Of a stretch of 64,000 bases of DNA, positions 12,300 through 23,827 are shown piece by piece. The DNA comes from Malus domestica (lineage: Eukaryota > Streptophyta > Magnoliopsida > Rosales > Rosaceae). The notes under the pieces were generated by a model. The model searched no databases, was not told where the DNA came from, and worked only from the letters and a program-made list of their open reading frames with translations. The stretch covers positions 4,662,501 through 4,726,500 of the forward strand of contig NC_091675.1 in the NCBI RefSeq assembly GCF_042453785.1. Reading direction: 5' to 3'. How positions within the stretch are numbered: the stretch's first letter is position 1; each line of letters begins with the position of its first letter. The position numbers and the translations under genes were made by a program.

Positions 12300-12917
12300 T
12301 CACAAAGGTTGCTCATGTGAAGCCTCAGTACTCGGAAGTACCCCAGAAGGGGGAGGCACTGGAGATTGATCATGTGGCACCCCAGTACTTAACAAAACAC
12401 CAGAAGGGGAAGGCATCAGTTGCTTTCGGAATCTAGCAACGAACCTCTGGTGATCACTTTGAATCCGACTTTCGGATTCCTGCAGTTGGACGAGCTTTCT
12501 TTTCATGCTCGTAGAGTAACTATTTGCAAGCACGTGTAACACCCTATTCTCGTGCTTGAGCCCTCTGATCTCTTGTTTAAGACTTGCCACCTCCGCCATC
12601 AATGATTCAACTTGGCGAGTTTGAGCAAGTAGGCGTTGGCCCATATTGGACACAGAGCCAGCACACTGAACACTGAGAGCCAAGGAGTCTTGAATGGCCG
12701 ACTCTTCAGACCGTTCTGAAAGGATCTTGTTATCCCTTGGAGTGAGAAGATTCCTAGCTACCACAGTAGCGGTTATGTTATTCTTCATCACAGAGTCCCC
12801 AACCGTAAGAGGACCATTAGAAGATAAGAAGGACGGGCGCCATATATTATCCTGACGCTGCTCGTCTGTATCACTCATAAGACTCAAATCTAAGCAAATG
12901 TTAGATGGGCAAGTCAT
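12300..12917 (-). CDS. Antisense 205-aa ORF inside the Copia element, coiled-coil protein
   Basis: A complete ORF from ATG (12917) to stop (12300) runs opposite to the element. Its middle, roughly residues 100-170, is a heptad-like leucine-rich helix (VESLMAEVASLKQEIRGLKH, then RKLVQLQESESRIQ), so a coiled coil is likely. The C-terminus has two imperfect copies of a PSPSGVLLSTG / PPPSGVLPSTE motif. I recognise no enzymatic domain. I have a vague memory of similar predicted proteins being frequent in Rosaceae genomes, which would fit a repeat-borne gene. It could be an extra ORF carried by the family, a captured host sequence, or a fortuitous ORF. Its length and clear structure in an otherwise decayed element argue mildly against chance. 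Function unknown. Confidence 0.45.
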   Translation of the reverse strand: MTCPSNICLDLSLMSDTDEQRQDNIWRPSFLSSNGPLTVGDSVMKNNITATVVARNLLTPRDNKILSERSEESAIQDSLALSVQCAGSVSNMGQRLLAQTRQVESLMAEVASLKQEIRGLKHENRVLHVLANSYSTSMKRKLVQLQESESRIQSDHQRFVARFRKQLMPSPSGVLLSTGVPHDQSPVPPPSGVLPSTEASHEQPL

Positions 12918-14293
12918 TTTTCAGAAATGATGAAGGAAAAACAGAGGTCAAATAAAATTTCAGAAGTGCAAGAAGGTGGAAATTTCTCAGGCAGCAACTT
13001 TCTGAGCATACTCTTGAACGCAATTGATGTCTCTATAAAAGAAGAGGCAACAGAGCCGCTTGTTCAAAGATCGAAGCGACACGGCTCTCCGAATTTCAAA
13101 AAGCCAGATTTTCCTGAATAAAGTTCGTTGGCATTTTTCAGACGTAATCCCAGCTTTTCAGATGTCGCGTGCAATTTTGTCAAAGATCTCTGACAAAGTT
13201 GAAAACGCGTAAATCTTACTGTTCTATTTACACCACAGTTGCTGACAAGAGTAAAAGCACAGCACCACCACTTGCTATTGAGAAATCTCTATATATGTCG
13301 ACCTCTGTTCTCCATAACAAGGCAGACCTGCAACACTGCAAGAATACCTAACTCTTCCTCATCTCCGAGAATGCATCTTCAACATAGCATCTCGAAATAC
13401 TCAGTTTTCTTCCTCTCCGAGAATACCTCTTCAAACATGTCACACCAGAGCAAGATTATCACATATCTTCAGGGACCAGAGCAAGATTATCTCATATCAT
13501 GCAATCTCCCTGTCCTTTCCTTTGTCCATGTTCTTGCCTGCAAAGACAAGGATAAGGAAAGCAATATGTCGGAACCTCCACTCAAACTCCCGGTAAGGAA
13601 CCGATTGCCTGGAACCTTTCCTGATTGCTTACCTAGTATTGCTCTCGAGTAGTCATCTTCAACGGTTGGAGTTGGGTCTCCAGTCACCAAGAAGTGATGA
13701 ACCATCCAAATGCAAGGGTTTGCATTCCACTTCTGCACCAGGGGACAAATCCTACAAGAGAAGATGCCACATATGCATGGGGGGAAAAGCAGTGAAAATA
13801 CGACTTAAGCAAGGGGAGCAAGTAAGGAAAGTGAAAATGATACATTGAAGCATGTGGAGACAAACGCAACAAACGCGTGCTGATTCATCCCTGACAAAAC
13901 TGAAGATCACTTGCCACATGAAGCTCCTCATGGTCCAATTTCATTCAAGATCAAGCCTCGAAGGTCCTTAAAGAAATCACAAGTCCGATTCAAGATCAAG
14001 TGTTCACTACTCTTGAATCAAATTCCGCTCCAGATAAAAGGAGTAAATTCAGACCTTTGGATGCTAGTCTAGCAGAAAGTCCTACAACCCAGTTCAAGAA
14101 AAAACCTGTGGAAAGTTAACAACAAGTAAAGCAACTCTTTTAGCAACTCTTCTTACTAAGAGACTAAAGCAGAACGATCAACGATCAACCTAAATGATTT
14201 GAAATCTGGGGGAGATACTCATCAGGGGGAGCATTCAAAACAAATCAAGATTTTAACGAGTCAATCGAAGACTTGTGGCCATCCAAGGGGGAG

Positions 14294-14645
14294 TGTTGTA
14301 GAAATGGATGTCCACTCAAATAATGGGCAAGTTGCCCTTCCACTATTTAGCATGTGATTTACTTGTATAAAAACAAGCCTTATGAAACACAACAAAGGGA
14401 TAGATAGATGTGAAGAGTTCACGGGAAAGAAAGAGAGGAAGGAAGGAAGAGGAAGAGAGAGAATAGAGGAAGATGAGAGGAGATAATAGAGAGAGTTATC
14501 TTTGTACTCCTATTATTTCAAATTATAATGAAAGCGCCGCTGCTGCCCCGAGGACGTACTCCAGTCACACTGACTGTAGAGGAACCTCGTAAATTTTGTG
14601 TCTTGTTTCATTTATTCCACTGCACCCACAGTCGATTTTACAACA
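14294..14645 (+). repeat. 3' LTR of the Copia element
   Basis: 352 bp, same ends as the 5' LTR, preceded by the polypurine tract and followed by the AAATG duplication. Confidence 0.95.
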
Positions 14646-15304
14646 AAATGAAGAATTTGGAACTTTGTTATTTTTACTGAATAATTACAATGAGTAGTAC
14701 ATTCTGTACATATAGCTCAGAGAGCTTTCGTAAATACTAAACAAAAGCTTATTAACAAACTAACTTATAACCATTGCCCCTGACTATATACTGTTATAAC
14801 AGACTTCTAAGAAATTAACTATGCTGAGATGGCATATGAGCTGACAGTCAACTATAGTCAACAGGTAGTTTTTACTTGCCCGTAAGTACGTTGAAAAATA
14901 AAAATGAAGATCAATCGAAAAAGATGGCGATCAAATCGTATAATAGATATATTTGACTGCAAGAAATATTATGCACATTAGTAAAAAAGTGGATAACATG
15001 TTTACTTAACATAAATAAGAAAATATAAGGGATTATTTCTTACAAGTTGTAACTAAGACGTAATCTGATGATATCATTCGTCCAATAAATATTTATCACG
15101 TGTTCAAAAAGTAAATCACTCGACATCCATTAAATAATTGTCGCATGATATCTTTATTTATAAAAGAGTATCTCCTAACTAAAAGAATCAATGGCAAAGA
15201 GAAAAAGCTCACGAAAACGTGATTAATGACAGTGTAGATATCAGCATGGCTGTTTATGCCAAAAGCTTCTTTCTTTTTGCATGTGTATTATTCAAGCTTT
15301 TGCT

Positions 15305-15412
15305 TCTGGATGTTCAGGTCCTTTATTTATTTATTTTTTTTTTTGGAAAATGGGATGTTCAGGTCCTTTATTTATTTATTTATTTGAAAAATGGGATGTT
15401 CAGGTCCTTTGT
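15305..15412. repeat. Three-unit tandem repeat, about 50 bp
   Basis: The core GGATGTTCAGGTCCTTTATT followed by TTTATTTATT recurs three times with small length differences. The last unit is partial. Confidence 0.8.
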
Positions 15413-15713
15413 TAAAGTGAAATAAATGGGAATGGAAACTGTGCTGGCCCATCCTTCAGCGGCTCAGCCTTCAGGTCCCAGATTAGATAATCTAATTAAA
15501 AGTAAGAATATGATTAAAATAAATTAAACGAGGGATTTATTTGTAGGATAATGCTATTCACACATTCAATTTTACCTTCATATATCGTTGTTAATGTTTT
15601 GATATTGATCTTCTCCAATTTATTTAATTTAATGATTGAAAATTGAGAATGATGTATGAAAAGTAAAAACGGATGCGTGGATAAACTTGTAGGGACGTTT
15701 GACCAAAATAGTA

Positions 15714-15861
15714 TAGGGATGTGTTATCCATATACCTTTTTTTACTTCTCACACACACCTTGTTAATTTATGTCATTTGATATTCTTTAATTTAGTCGAT
15801 CCGACGACCGCAAATGAAGAGGGTGTGTATGAAGTAAAAAGAAGTGTGTGAATAACACATC

Positions 15862-15862
<1 letters not shown>
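15714..15862. mobile_element. Short MITE-like inverted repeat, about 150 bp
   Basis: The left end GGGATGTGTTATCCATA and a following TTTTTACTTC...CACACACC are mirrored on the right as GGTGTGTATGAAGTAAAAAG and GTGTGTGAATAACACATCC. The unit is therefore a terminal inverted repeat of about 40 bp per arm around a short spacer. No coding capacity. The target duplication is unclear because both ends lie in TA-rich sequence. Confidence 0.6.
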
Positions 15863-15892
<30 letters not shown>

Positions 15893-16463
15893 TTAATGGA
15901 ATAGATGCTAGAGAGACAATATCTTAAAACTATATTTGTAGACCGTTTAATGTGACAATATAATGTGACGGTTGATGATTTATTTTTATTTTTTGAGTAC
16001 ATCAATATTTTTACATTAAGGGCAAAAGAATTCGGCTAAGTCACACACTGGGCAGCCTAATTGTAACAAATTTCTCATCCATGAGATTCAAACTTAAAAC
16101 TTCCAAGTGAAGATGAATACCATCGGACCGTAATACTAAGATTCAACAATTAAAAAAGAAATTCAACCATCAATCACCACATATAAAATATGATCTAAAA
16201 AGATAGTCTCCCTATTATTTTTCTAATATATAAACCTGTCGCCCTATTAACTTCCCCAAACATACAAACATGAATGACGCTAGCGAGACCAAATTTTCAG
16301 ACTAAATTTGCAAACCATAATGATGTGTCACCAATAAGAAATGAGTACATTTATTGACACTTAAGTAATAATTCAATCATCAATTTTCATGTCATTTAGT
16401 TTACAATTTATATATTAATTAGTGTTTCTTCCGATGAAAATTAGTATCAATCTTTATTTATTT

Positions 16464-19214
16464 TGTTTGTACCATACTTGACCATTCCCGAAACTACTGA
16501 GCACCGGTCAACGTTATACCGTCAAGGACCCAGAAGAGTTTCCCTCCAACCAGGAGGCCAATCACAGCACGACACGTGTCAACATCAGAAGCCAATCATA
16601 GCGCGACACTGATAGGAGCATATTTATGCGACTTAGTTGGCTTGTTCTTGCGCATTTATGTCGTGTTTCCTTAGTTATTTTAATGTTTAAAGTCATTTTC
16701 GTGTGTTTTCAGATTTTATGGACAAAGTAGGCAAGAAGATGCATTTTGGAGCATTTTGGAGCAAAATGGAGCTTGGAATGCATGTCACATATTTGGGCCA
16801 AAGTGGATGGACGAATTTGAGAACTAAAGAGGCCAATAATGTGAAGAATTATGGTCCAAAAGATGAAGAACTCAGCCCAAAAATTTGTCACCCCAACTTG
16901 CCTTCATTGCCATGCAAAACAACATAGAATTCCCTTTGGATTCCCATGCCATGCTTGATCACTCTTGTCCCCTACATAATTTCTGATTTCATGCTTCAAT
17001 TCATTTAATTATTACACTTAATTGCTTGATACCTCTTGTTCCCTTCACCCACAAAATTTTATACAACTTTCACAACCATAACATGCACCAATTGATGCTC
17101 CATCATTCACATTTGGAATCCCATGCCTTGTGTACCACATGTTGCTGCACCTTTGACCCATTTATTGACACATTGTCACCTCCCTTTCCATCTCTATGCA
17201 ATGTACACAATCATTCATGCCCCCTAGCTACAAGACCACTCCATTTTACCCTTCACACTTTGCATCATCACTTCATTTTCACCCTTGGACCATTGCACAC
17301 CACATACACTCTTTGCCGTGCATTCTCCCTAGCCTAACCTGATTCTCTAAGGTTTTTGGAGCCTATATATACATGTTTACACCCCTTGGCAAAGGGTTCA
17401 CACTCTCATATTCACCATTCATCACAGAAATTCGTCCATACTCACCCTAGGTAGCAAAACACCCCAAAAACACCATTCTAGTGCCTAGAAAACATAACAG
17501 CCACTCCACATTCTTCCACCCTCTTTGCCTAGCTCTCCACCACCCTCCAACCCTCAAACACTCCTCCACACTTACCCTAAACCTTTCCATACCATTCCCC
17601 ATCCATTCTACATCATAAAACTACCCAAAAATCCGTCCACAAAGCAATCTGCCGCAAGCAAGCAAAGGAGAATTCTTGGATGCACTTGCTACCCAAGTTG
17701 GAGCATTTTAGATGTTTTCTTTCCTTTGATTTTAATGTCTAATTTTATGTATCTTTGCTTTGTGAGTATGAGGAACTAAACCCCTCTTAGTTAGGGGGTG
17801 ATTCGAAACCATGTTCATATTTGCAATATGATTTGATTACATCCAATTGTGATTCATACGTTGTGAATTCAATTTACTTATCCGATCGTATAAGAAATGA
17901 TTTGTGTATGTTGGTTGAGAGTGCACGCTTAATTTTCATGCATGAATTTAACGCTAGAATATAAGGGAGTTTCACCTAATCGTTATGAACTTATATTCAC
18001 AAGTAGTGAAGGTTGCTAGTCACAATCACGTTAAGTAAATTCTTGGCATAAGTTTCATGCAAATCATAGTAACGAGTGTCTCGTCAATGCTTATGTTTTT
18101 CATCGAACTTAATGATTTTTGCTTGTATCTCTATTATGCAATTCATGTAGGGAACTTGTAGGGAATGTTTTGGGTTGTCATATGCAATCATCTAACCCAA
18201 TAACTTGTGGAAAAACTGAGGGTTAATTAGTGCAATTCACAGTTAATTTGGGGCGTTGAGTATTCATAGCTTATCGAAAAGCAACTGGAAATCGTTTTGT
18301 ATGCAAGTGTGACATGTGTGGAGAAGAACCTCCTAGCTAGCCTTCCATCCATAAGTTTCATTCAAATTCATTTTACAATCTATTTTGATTCACTTAAATT
18401 TGTCTAAGAATTTGTTTACTTTGTTCTTGTCTTAATTTAATTATTTTCGTCCAAAATCAACCCCATCTTATTTCTTTGAGTCATATTAATTAGAACTTGT
18501 CTTAGATTATGTTTTTAAGTGTTTTAGTTTATTAGAAAACCAAAATTCGTCCAAGTTTGTGTTAGAGTCCCAAAACTGCCCAGATTGTGTGTTTAAGGTA
18601 GTTTTGAGTGTTTAGGGGCTGTTTTGAGTCTTTTGGTTTGTTTTAGTGTTTTAAAGTATAGTTTTGCATTCTTTGAGTCTAGTTAGTGTTTTAAACTTTG
18701 TTTTTACGTTTTCAAGTCAGTTTCCAAGTGATTTAGCAATCCCTCCTAATCCCCGGCCTAGAACGATCCCTACTTATATACTTTACTACAATTGATAAAA
18801 AGAGGGTTTAATTTTGTGTGTTAACTTATTTTTCACATCAGACACGTGTCAACATCAGAAGCCAATCACAACACGACACGTGTCAATGTCAGAATGAAAC
18901 TAGAAACTCTCTTCTATAAATAGAGATCATTCTCTCACAATATTTCCTAATGTCATTTGTACTAAATCATTCACTAGTACTCACAAAATGAGAGCTTGAA
19001 CCTATGTACTTGTGTAAACCCTTCACAATTAATGAGAACTTATCTACTCTGTGGACGTAGCCAATCTTGGTGAACCACGTATATCTTATGTTTGCTTTCA
19101 TGTCTCTATTCATTTACATACTTATCCACACTAGTGATCGGAGCAATCTAGCGAAGGTCACAAACTTAACACTTTCTGTTGTACCAAAGTCCTCACTGAA
19201 TTTGTGCATCAACA
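16464..19214 (+). mobile_element. Solo LTR (515 bp family) interrupted by a nested solo LTR
   Basis: The outer element begins TGTTTGTACC and ends GTGCATCAACA. It has a perfect 5-bp target duplication TATTT (16459-16463 and 19215-19219). Its own sequence is 16464-16609 plus 18846-19214, after subtracting the inner insertion and its target copy. A second copy of the same family is at 57695-58208, which confirms the boundaries. No internal region or second LTR is attached, so it is the product of LTR-LTR recombination. The TATA-like CTATAAATAG near 18914 fits an LTR promoter. Confidence 0.85.
16610..18840 (+). mobile_element. Nested long solo LTR (2231 bp), probably Ty3/Gypsy
   Basis: Begins TGATAGGAGC and ends TTTTTCACATCA, with the 5-bp target duplication GACAC (16605-16609 and 18841-18845). 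It interrupts the 515-bp LTR family. A TATA box (GCCTATATATACATG near 17363) is followed by AAGGGTTCACACTC, typical of a long LTR. The length suggests a Gypsy family with large LTRs; family assignment is inference. No long ORF is present. It is younger than the outer solo LTR. Confidence 0.8.
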
Positions 19215-19219
19215 TATTT

Positions 19220-20285
19220 ATTTTCCAAAGTATCAATCTTTATGTAAAAAAAATATTATTTTTTTGGTATTGATTTAGGTATTGGGAGGAATAACCTAAT
19301 AAAAGCAGCTCCAATTAACAAAAGAATAACGTAAAATGAAGAAAAAAAATAGTGGGAGTTGTTATAAGCACTCTAAAAATTTAAGAGTAATGCCACATCA
19401 TTATGTTTTTCACACTATATTTGTTGATAGAGTTAAGACCTACAAACACATGTGTGTTATATCTGTATTAGAGAAGTGTTACGAGTAAAATTTTTGTTTT
19501 TTTTTTCTTTCTTAGGGTTTACTTAAAACTTGTTTAAGGAATTGAGTTTAGATCTAAGGGTGATGCTAGAGAGATCATCTACTTGAATTATATTTTGTGA
19601 ATCACATAATGTGGCGGTTGATGGTTGGACTCTTCTCTAAATCATTGAAGAAAGAATTTAATCATCAATATCCACATCATATGATCAAGAAAATATGACC
19701 TAAAAAATAAAGCCATATGACATGTGACAAATGTTTAGGTGTATGATAAACATACACCAAAATTTAAGGTGATGAGAAAAATTCTCCCCCCAAAAAAGTA
19801 ATCATAGGTTCATTATTCTGGATGGTCTACTTCTATACATTGCATCACTCTACTTAATTGCCCTCATCACTAAGCTCACTCCAGTGGCTTCTAGCCAGCT
19901 TGATTAGCTAGCTAGCATTCTAACTGTGAAATATCAGATTAATTATGTTAAAAGCGCGCTTCAACTACAACAATCCTTATCGCTTACCGGTCACCTTGTC
20001 GGTCCCACGCGATTATAATACATGTGTGTAGCTCAAACCCTAATATTTAAAGAGGTCCAGGTTGAGAGTTGAAGCAGATCACTCACATAGCGTTGAAGCA
20101 CAAATTAAGAGATTCAAACCCTTCCATCTCTCCAATGATTGTTTTGCCGGGGTTTTCTTTGTATTGTTTTTTGTTTTTCACCCTGCTCGGTTGCTTTTTC
20201 CGGGCAAGGATGTGTTTTGAATGAAGTTATTTTCTGACCCAGGAAAATTAAGAGCTTCAAAATACTAAAAAAACACGAGAAAAAA
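19220..20285. other. Intergenic region upstream of the oxidase pseudogene
   Basis: AT-rich, with a MITE-like stretch near 19560-19740 (GATGCTAGAGAGATCA, related to the one at 15905). 19900-20285 is the former promoter and 5' UTR of the pseudogene. No other gene seen. Confidence 0.4.
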
Positions 20286-21896
20286 ATGAAGCCAATTAGT
20301 ATAGTTTCTGATCTTATGATTTTGTCATTAGTTCTCTTGTTATTTCAATTCTCCCCACTACTCACGTTGCTGGTGGGAAATGGCAGCTCTTGCAGGAAAG
20401 CGTCGGCATTTCCGCCATGCACATGCAACTCCTCCGCAACGACCGCGTCATCATGTTCGACCGCACCGACTTCGGCAAATCCAACTTGTCCCTAGCGAAC
20501 GGTTCATGTGACCGAAACGACTGCACAGCCCACTCTGCAGAGTACGACTTCCAAACCAACACCCTCCGCCCCCTCACGGTTCAATCCGATGTTTGTTGTT
20601 CCTCCGGCTCGGTAGCTCCCAACGGCAACTTGATCCAAACCGGGGGCTTCAACGACGGAGAGCATCGCGTTAGCGTTTTCTAGCCCTGCAAGGGTTGTGA
20701 TTGGAAGGAGTACTAGAATACCTTATTAGGCGTGCGCCGTTGGTACGCCACCAATCATATTCTGCCAGACGGACGGCAGATCATCATCGGCGGAAGGCGG
20801 GAGTTCAACTATGAGTTTTATCCAAAGACCGAGTCTTTGAGCAATGTCCACAGCTTGCCTTTCCTTGTGCAGACTGACGACCCCAACGAAGAAAACAATC
20901 TTTACCCTTATGTTTTCCTCAACGTCGATGGGAATTTATTTATTTTCACAAATAATCGAGCTATTTTGTTTGATTATGCGAAGAACAACGTGGTTAACCT
21001 ACCCGCAAATACCCGGCGGCGACCCAAGGTCGTACCCTAGCACCGGGTCAGCCGTTTTTCTGCCGTTAAGGAACTTGACGGCTCCATCTATTGAGGCTGA
21101 GGCTTTGGTCTGCTGTGGAGCTCCGAAAGGGTCTTATATTCAGGCAACAAAGGGTATTTTTGTGGAAGCTCTAAACACATGCGATCGGATATCAAAATAA
21201 ACGACCCGAACCCGCAGTGGGTTGTGGAGACTATGCCTCAAGCTAGAGTCATGCGTGACATGCTATTGCTCCCGGATGGCACCGTTGTGATCATCAACGG
21301 AGCATCTTTTGGGAGTGCAGGTTGGGAACTCAGACAGAATCCTGTGCTGGAACCACTTGTGTACCGACCAGATAAAGCTGTTTGAAAAGCAAAACCCTGC
21401 TACCATACCGTGAATGTACCATTCCACCACGGTATTATTACGTGATGGTAGGGTACTCGTTGGAGATAGTAACCCTCATGAAAATTACGAGTTAGCCGAC
21501 GAGCTATTCCCAACAGAATTGAGATTAGAGGCATTTAGTCCTGATTATTTGGATGCCAAGAACTCGAAGTTGCGTCCGAGAATCATTGATCCCAAATCAC
21601 AAGCTAAAATCAGTTATGGAAGAAAACTATTCATTCGGTTTTCATTGACGGGAAACGTAGCAACGAATTTGGTGTCGGTGACGATGGTGGCGCCGTCATT
21701 TAATACACATTCGTTCTCAATGAATCAGAGGCTGCTGGTTCTTGCAGCGGAGACCGTCAGAAAGGTATGGGAAATGACGTACCAAGTGCAGGTGACGACG
21801 CCGGCTTCCGGTAATCTTGCGCCTTCCGGATATTATCTTCTATATGTGGTGCATCAGCAAATTCCAAGTGAAGGCATCTGGGTCCAAATTTTGTGA
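20286..21896 (+). pseudogene. Glyoxal/galactose oxidase-like (aldehyde oxidase GLOX) pseudogene
   Basis: The intact relatives are secreted copper-radical oxidases of about 540-590 aa (plant GLOX1 type), active at the cell wall. Here the hydrophobic signal peptide (20286-20370) and the mature protein are in different frames. In-frame stops follow at 20681 (after HRVSVF) and 20714. Frame changes occur near 21005 (before GGDPRSYPSTGS) and near 21190 (between NTCDR and INDPNPQW). Further stops occur near 21382 and just before MYHST (21411-21413). Despite this the catalytic landmarks persist: RRWYATNH (radical-ligand Tyr), MYHSTTVLL (Tyr-His copper ligands) and NTHSFSMNQR (His). The order and spacing are those of the full gene, and no introns are evident. 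The lesions are numerous and spread out, so it is a dead gene rather than a sequencing artefact. Confidence 0.9.
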
Positions 21897-22205
21897 TGAC
21901 ATGAAAGGTATATTATACAGTTTGTATATTGCTCTCTCCTCTTCTTTTTTTAATTTTAAAATAAAAGAGCATGATTAATTGTGAGTTAAAAAAATAAAAA
22001 TGTTCATAGACAGAACAACTTGATTCCACTTTGCAAGTTGTATTCGTACTTCTTTTTATATTTGTAACTTTACTAAAGTTCTAATTTTTTTCTTTAGTTC
22101 TGATGAATAAAGTTGTATTTAATTTCCATCGAACTTTTTTGGCTCAAGTTTTGGATACAAGAGTGACTTATAATGCGCTTTGTTTCAACACGTTTGTAAT
22201 TCAAG
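21897..22205. other. Spacer after the oxidase pseudogene
   Basis: AT-rich former 3' UTR; nothing else seen. Confidence 0.4.
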
Positions 22206-22208
22206 TAA

Positions 22209-22380
22209 AGAGTAATGTTACGGAAATTAAATTTATAGATTAAAATTGTAAACTAAATGATGTATCACTAATAAGAAATGAGCACGTTTATCAGTTTAAG
22301 TAATAATTTAATCATCAACTTCTATGTTATTTAGTTTACAAAACTTAGTTTACAAATTTAATCTTCCTAGCATTACTCTT
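22209..22380. mobile_element. MITE, about 170 bp
   Basis: The left end AGAGTAATGTTACGGAA and the right end CTTCCTAGCATTACTCT are inverted copies. The inner arms both carry AGTTTACA/TGTAAACT. The flanks are TAA and TAG. Related degraded pieces occur at 16270-16435 and 29215-29355. Confidence 0.65.
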
Positions 22381-22428
22381 AGGGAAATTGTTGATATCAG
22401 ACTTTTCTGACTGATTAATTTAAAATTA

Positions 22429-23818
22429 GAGTAAATTACATAGTAGCCCCTCAGGTTTGAGGTCAATTACAACCCCATACAACAACTTTAAAACATTTCA
22501 CTTTCATACATCCAGTACCATTTTATTTCAAAATAACACCTCCGTTAGATTTTCCATCCATTAATCTGTTAAATGCTGACGTGGCTGCCACATTTGTGCC
22601 ACGTGGCTGCCAAATGTGTGCCACGTGGAAAAAAATAATTTTTTATTACCCTATTGAACAAAAAAAAAAAAAAAAACCAGATCTCCTTCCCCAGAATCCC
22701 CACCCGTGCCCACCCTCGCACCCCCCAACACCCACCCCTTCCCCCATCCCCCATCACCCGCAACCATTTCCCTCCCCACTGCGCCTCCAAAAACATTCCC
22801 CGTCCAAACGACCATCGCCCCCTCCCCCGCACGGCTGCTGTGTGGTTTTCTACCATCTTTCCCCACCCTAAATCCAAATTTCTAAAGCCCAACAAGCAAA
22901 ACCCTTTTGCCTTGGCTTTGGCAGCTGCTGTATCTTCCTTCACTTTTTCTTTTTGCAGGCGCAGAGGCATATATGGACTCCTCAAAGCTTTCTGTCCATC
23001 CTTACCCGAAAGCAAATGGGAGGGCGGCGGCAATGTATAATGCCGAGTCCCTGCACTATTCCTCCCGTCAAGCGCAAACCCACCATCCTCTGCCGCAAAA
23101 CCCAGAAAAGGAAGAGAGAATTGATTAAAAAAAAAAAACCTAGAAGACGAAGAGAGAGAAGATTGAAATTTGAAGTGGGTTTTTGGTTTTTGAAATTGTG
23201 AGGTTCTACAATTCCTTGAAACTATTGGATTCTGGGGTGGGTTAGGAGAGGCTTTGGTTTTGGATTGAGATAAAATGGGTGGGTGGGTGGCTGCATCTGT
23301 TCGAGTGGTGAAGTGGGGGTGGCTCTTGTCTTTTGGGTTGATGAAATGAATAATGGCAGTGGCTTGGGTAAGAGAGAGAGAGAGGGGGTGTGGTGAAAAA
23401 TGGCGGTTTGGGGAGCTTGGGAGTGGATAATCGGGATGAGATTCTCGTGGTGGTTGAAGGTCGAGAACTGGGAATTTTGGATCTGGGAATTTTGGGTTTT
23501 GGATCTGGGGATTTTGGGGGGTATGGGGTTCGAGAGAGAGAGAGTGGGGAAGACGAACATGGTTTCGTTTTTTTTTTTTTTTTTTGTTCAATAGGGTAAT
23601 AAAAAATTATTATTTTTTCCACGTGGCGCACATTTGGCAGCCACGTGGCACAAATGTGGCAGCCACGTCAGCATTTAACAGACTAATGGATGGAAAATCT
23701 AACGGAGGTGTTATTTTGAAATAAAATGGTACTGGATGTATGAAAGTGAAATGTTTTAAAGTTGTTGTATGAGGTTGTAATTGACCTCAAACCTGAAGGG
23801 CTACTATGTAATTTACTC
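22429..23818. mobile_element. Non-autonomous Mutator-like element with long TIRs
   Basis: The terminal inverted repeats are about 250 bp each (22429-22677 and 23566-23818), beginning GAGTAAATTACATAGTAGCC. They are flanked by a perfect 9-bp target duplication TTAAAATTA (22420-22428 and 23819-23827), diagnostic of MULEs. Each arm carries several CACGTGG and TGCCACGTGGC motifs. The interior (22680-23560) has no transposase and is pyrimidine-rich on the plus strand. It includes a stretch (22900-23130) that looks like a former splice acceptor followed by coding sequence (MDSSKLSVHPYPKANGRAAA), so it may hold captured host DNA (a Pack-MULE). The arms are very similar, suggesting recent activity. 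Confidence 0.9.
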
Positions 23819-23827
23819 TTAAAATTA

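Larger units (their letters stand above)
8483..14645 (+). mobile_element. Young, coding-degraded Ty1/Copia LTR retrotransposon
   Basis: Two 352-bp direct repeats beginning TGTTGTAG and ending TTACAACA bound the element. They are flanked by the perfect 5-bp target duplication AAATG (8478-8482 and 14646-14650). A primer-site-like GTTATCAGCACGAG follows the 5' LTR, and a purine tract ending GGGGGAG precedes the 3' LTR. About 10260-10640 resembles the C-terminal part of Copia integrase, and 10796-10990 the region just after it. The remainder of gag-pol is missing or unrecognisable, so the copy is broken and probably non-autonomous. I could see a single difference between the LTRs, so insertion was recent, perhaps about 0.1 Myr at a rice-like rate and older at slower tree rates. 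It probably moved with proteins supplied in trans. Confidence 0.9.
14651..16458. other. Intergenic region with small repeats and MITE-like pieces
   Basis: No supported gene. It contains a three-unit tandem repeat at 15305-15412, MITE-like sequences near 15540-15690, 15714-15862 and 15900-15990, a short (GA)n run at 15875-15891, and a MITE-related stretch at 16270-16435 that resembles the element at 22209-22380. Confidence 0.5.

Noticed and set aside
17026-17779. Two plus-strand ORFs rich in His, Pro and Thr
   Set aside because: They lie inside the nested solo LTR and match no protein.
22569-23591. 340-codon minus-strand ORF
   Set aside because: It runs through the TIRs and interior of the MULE, is low-complexity (Pro/Ser/Lys runs) and matches no family; treated as an element by-product.
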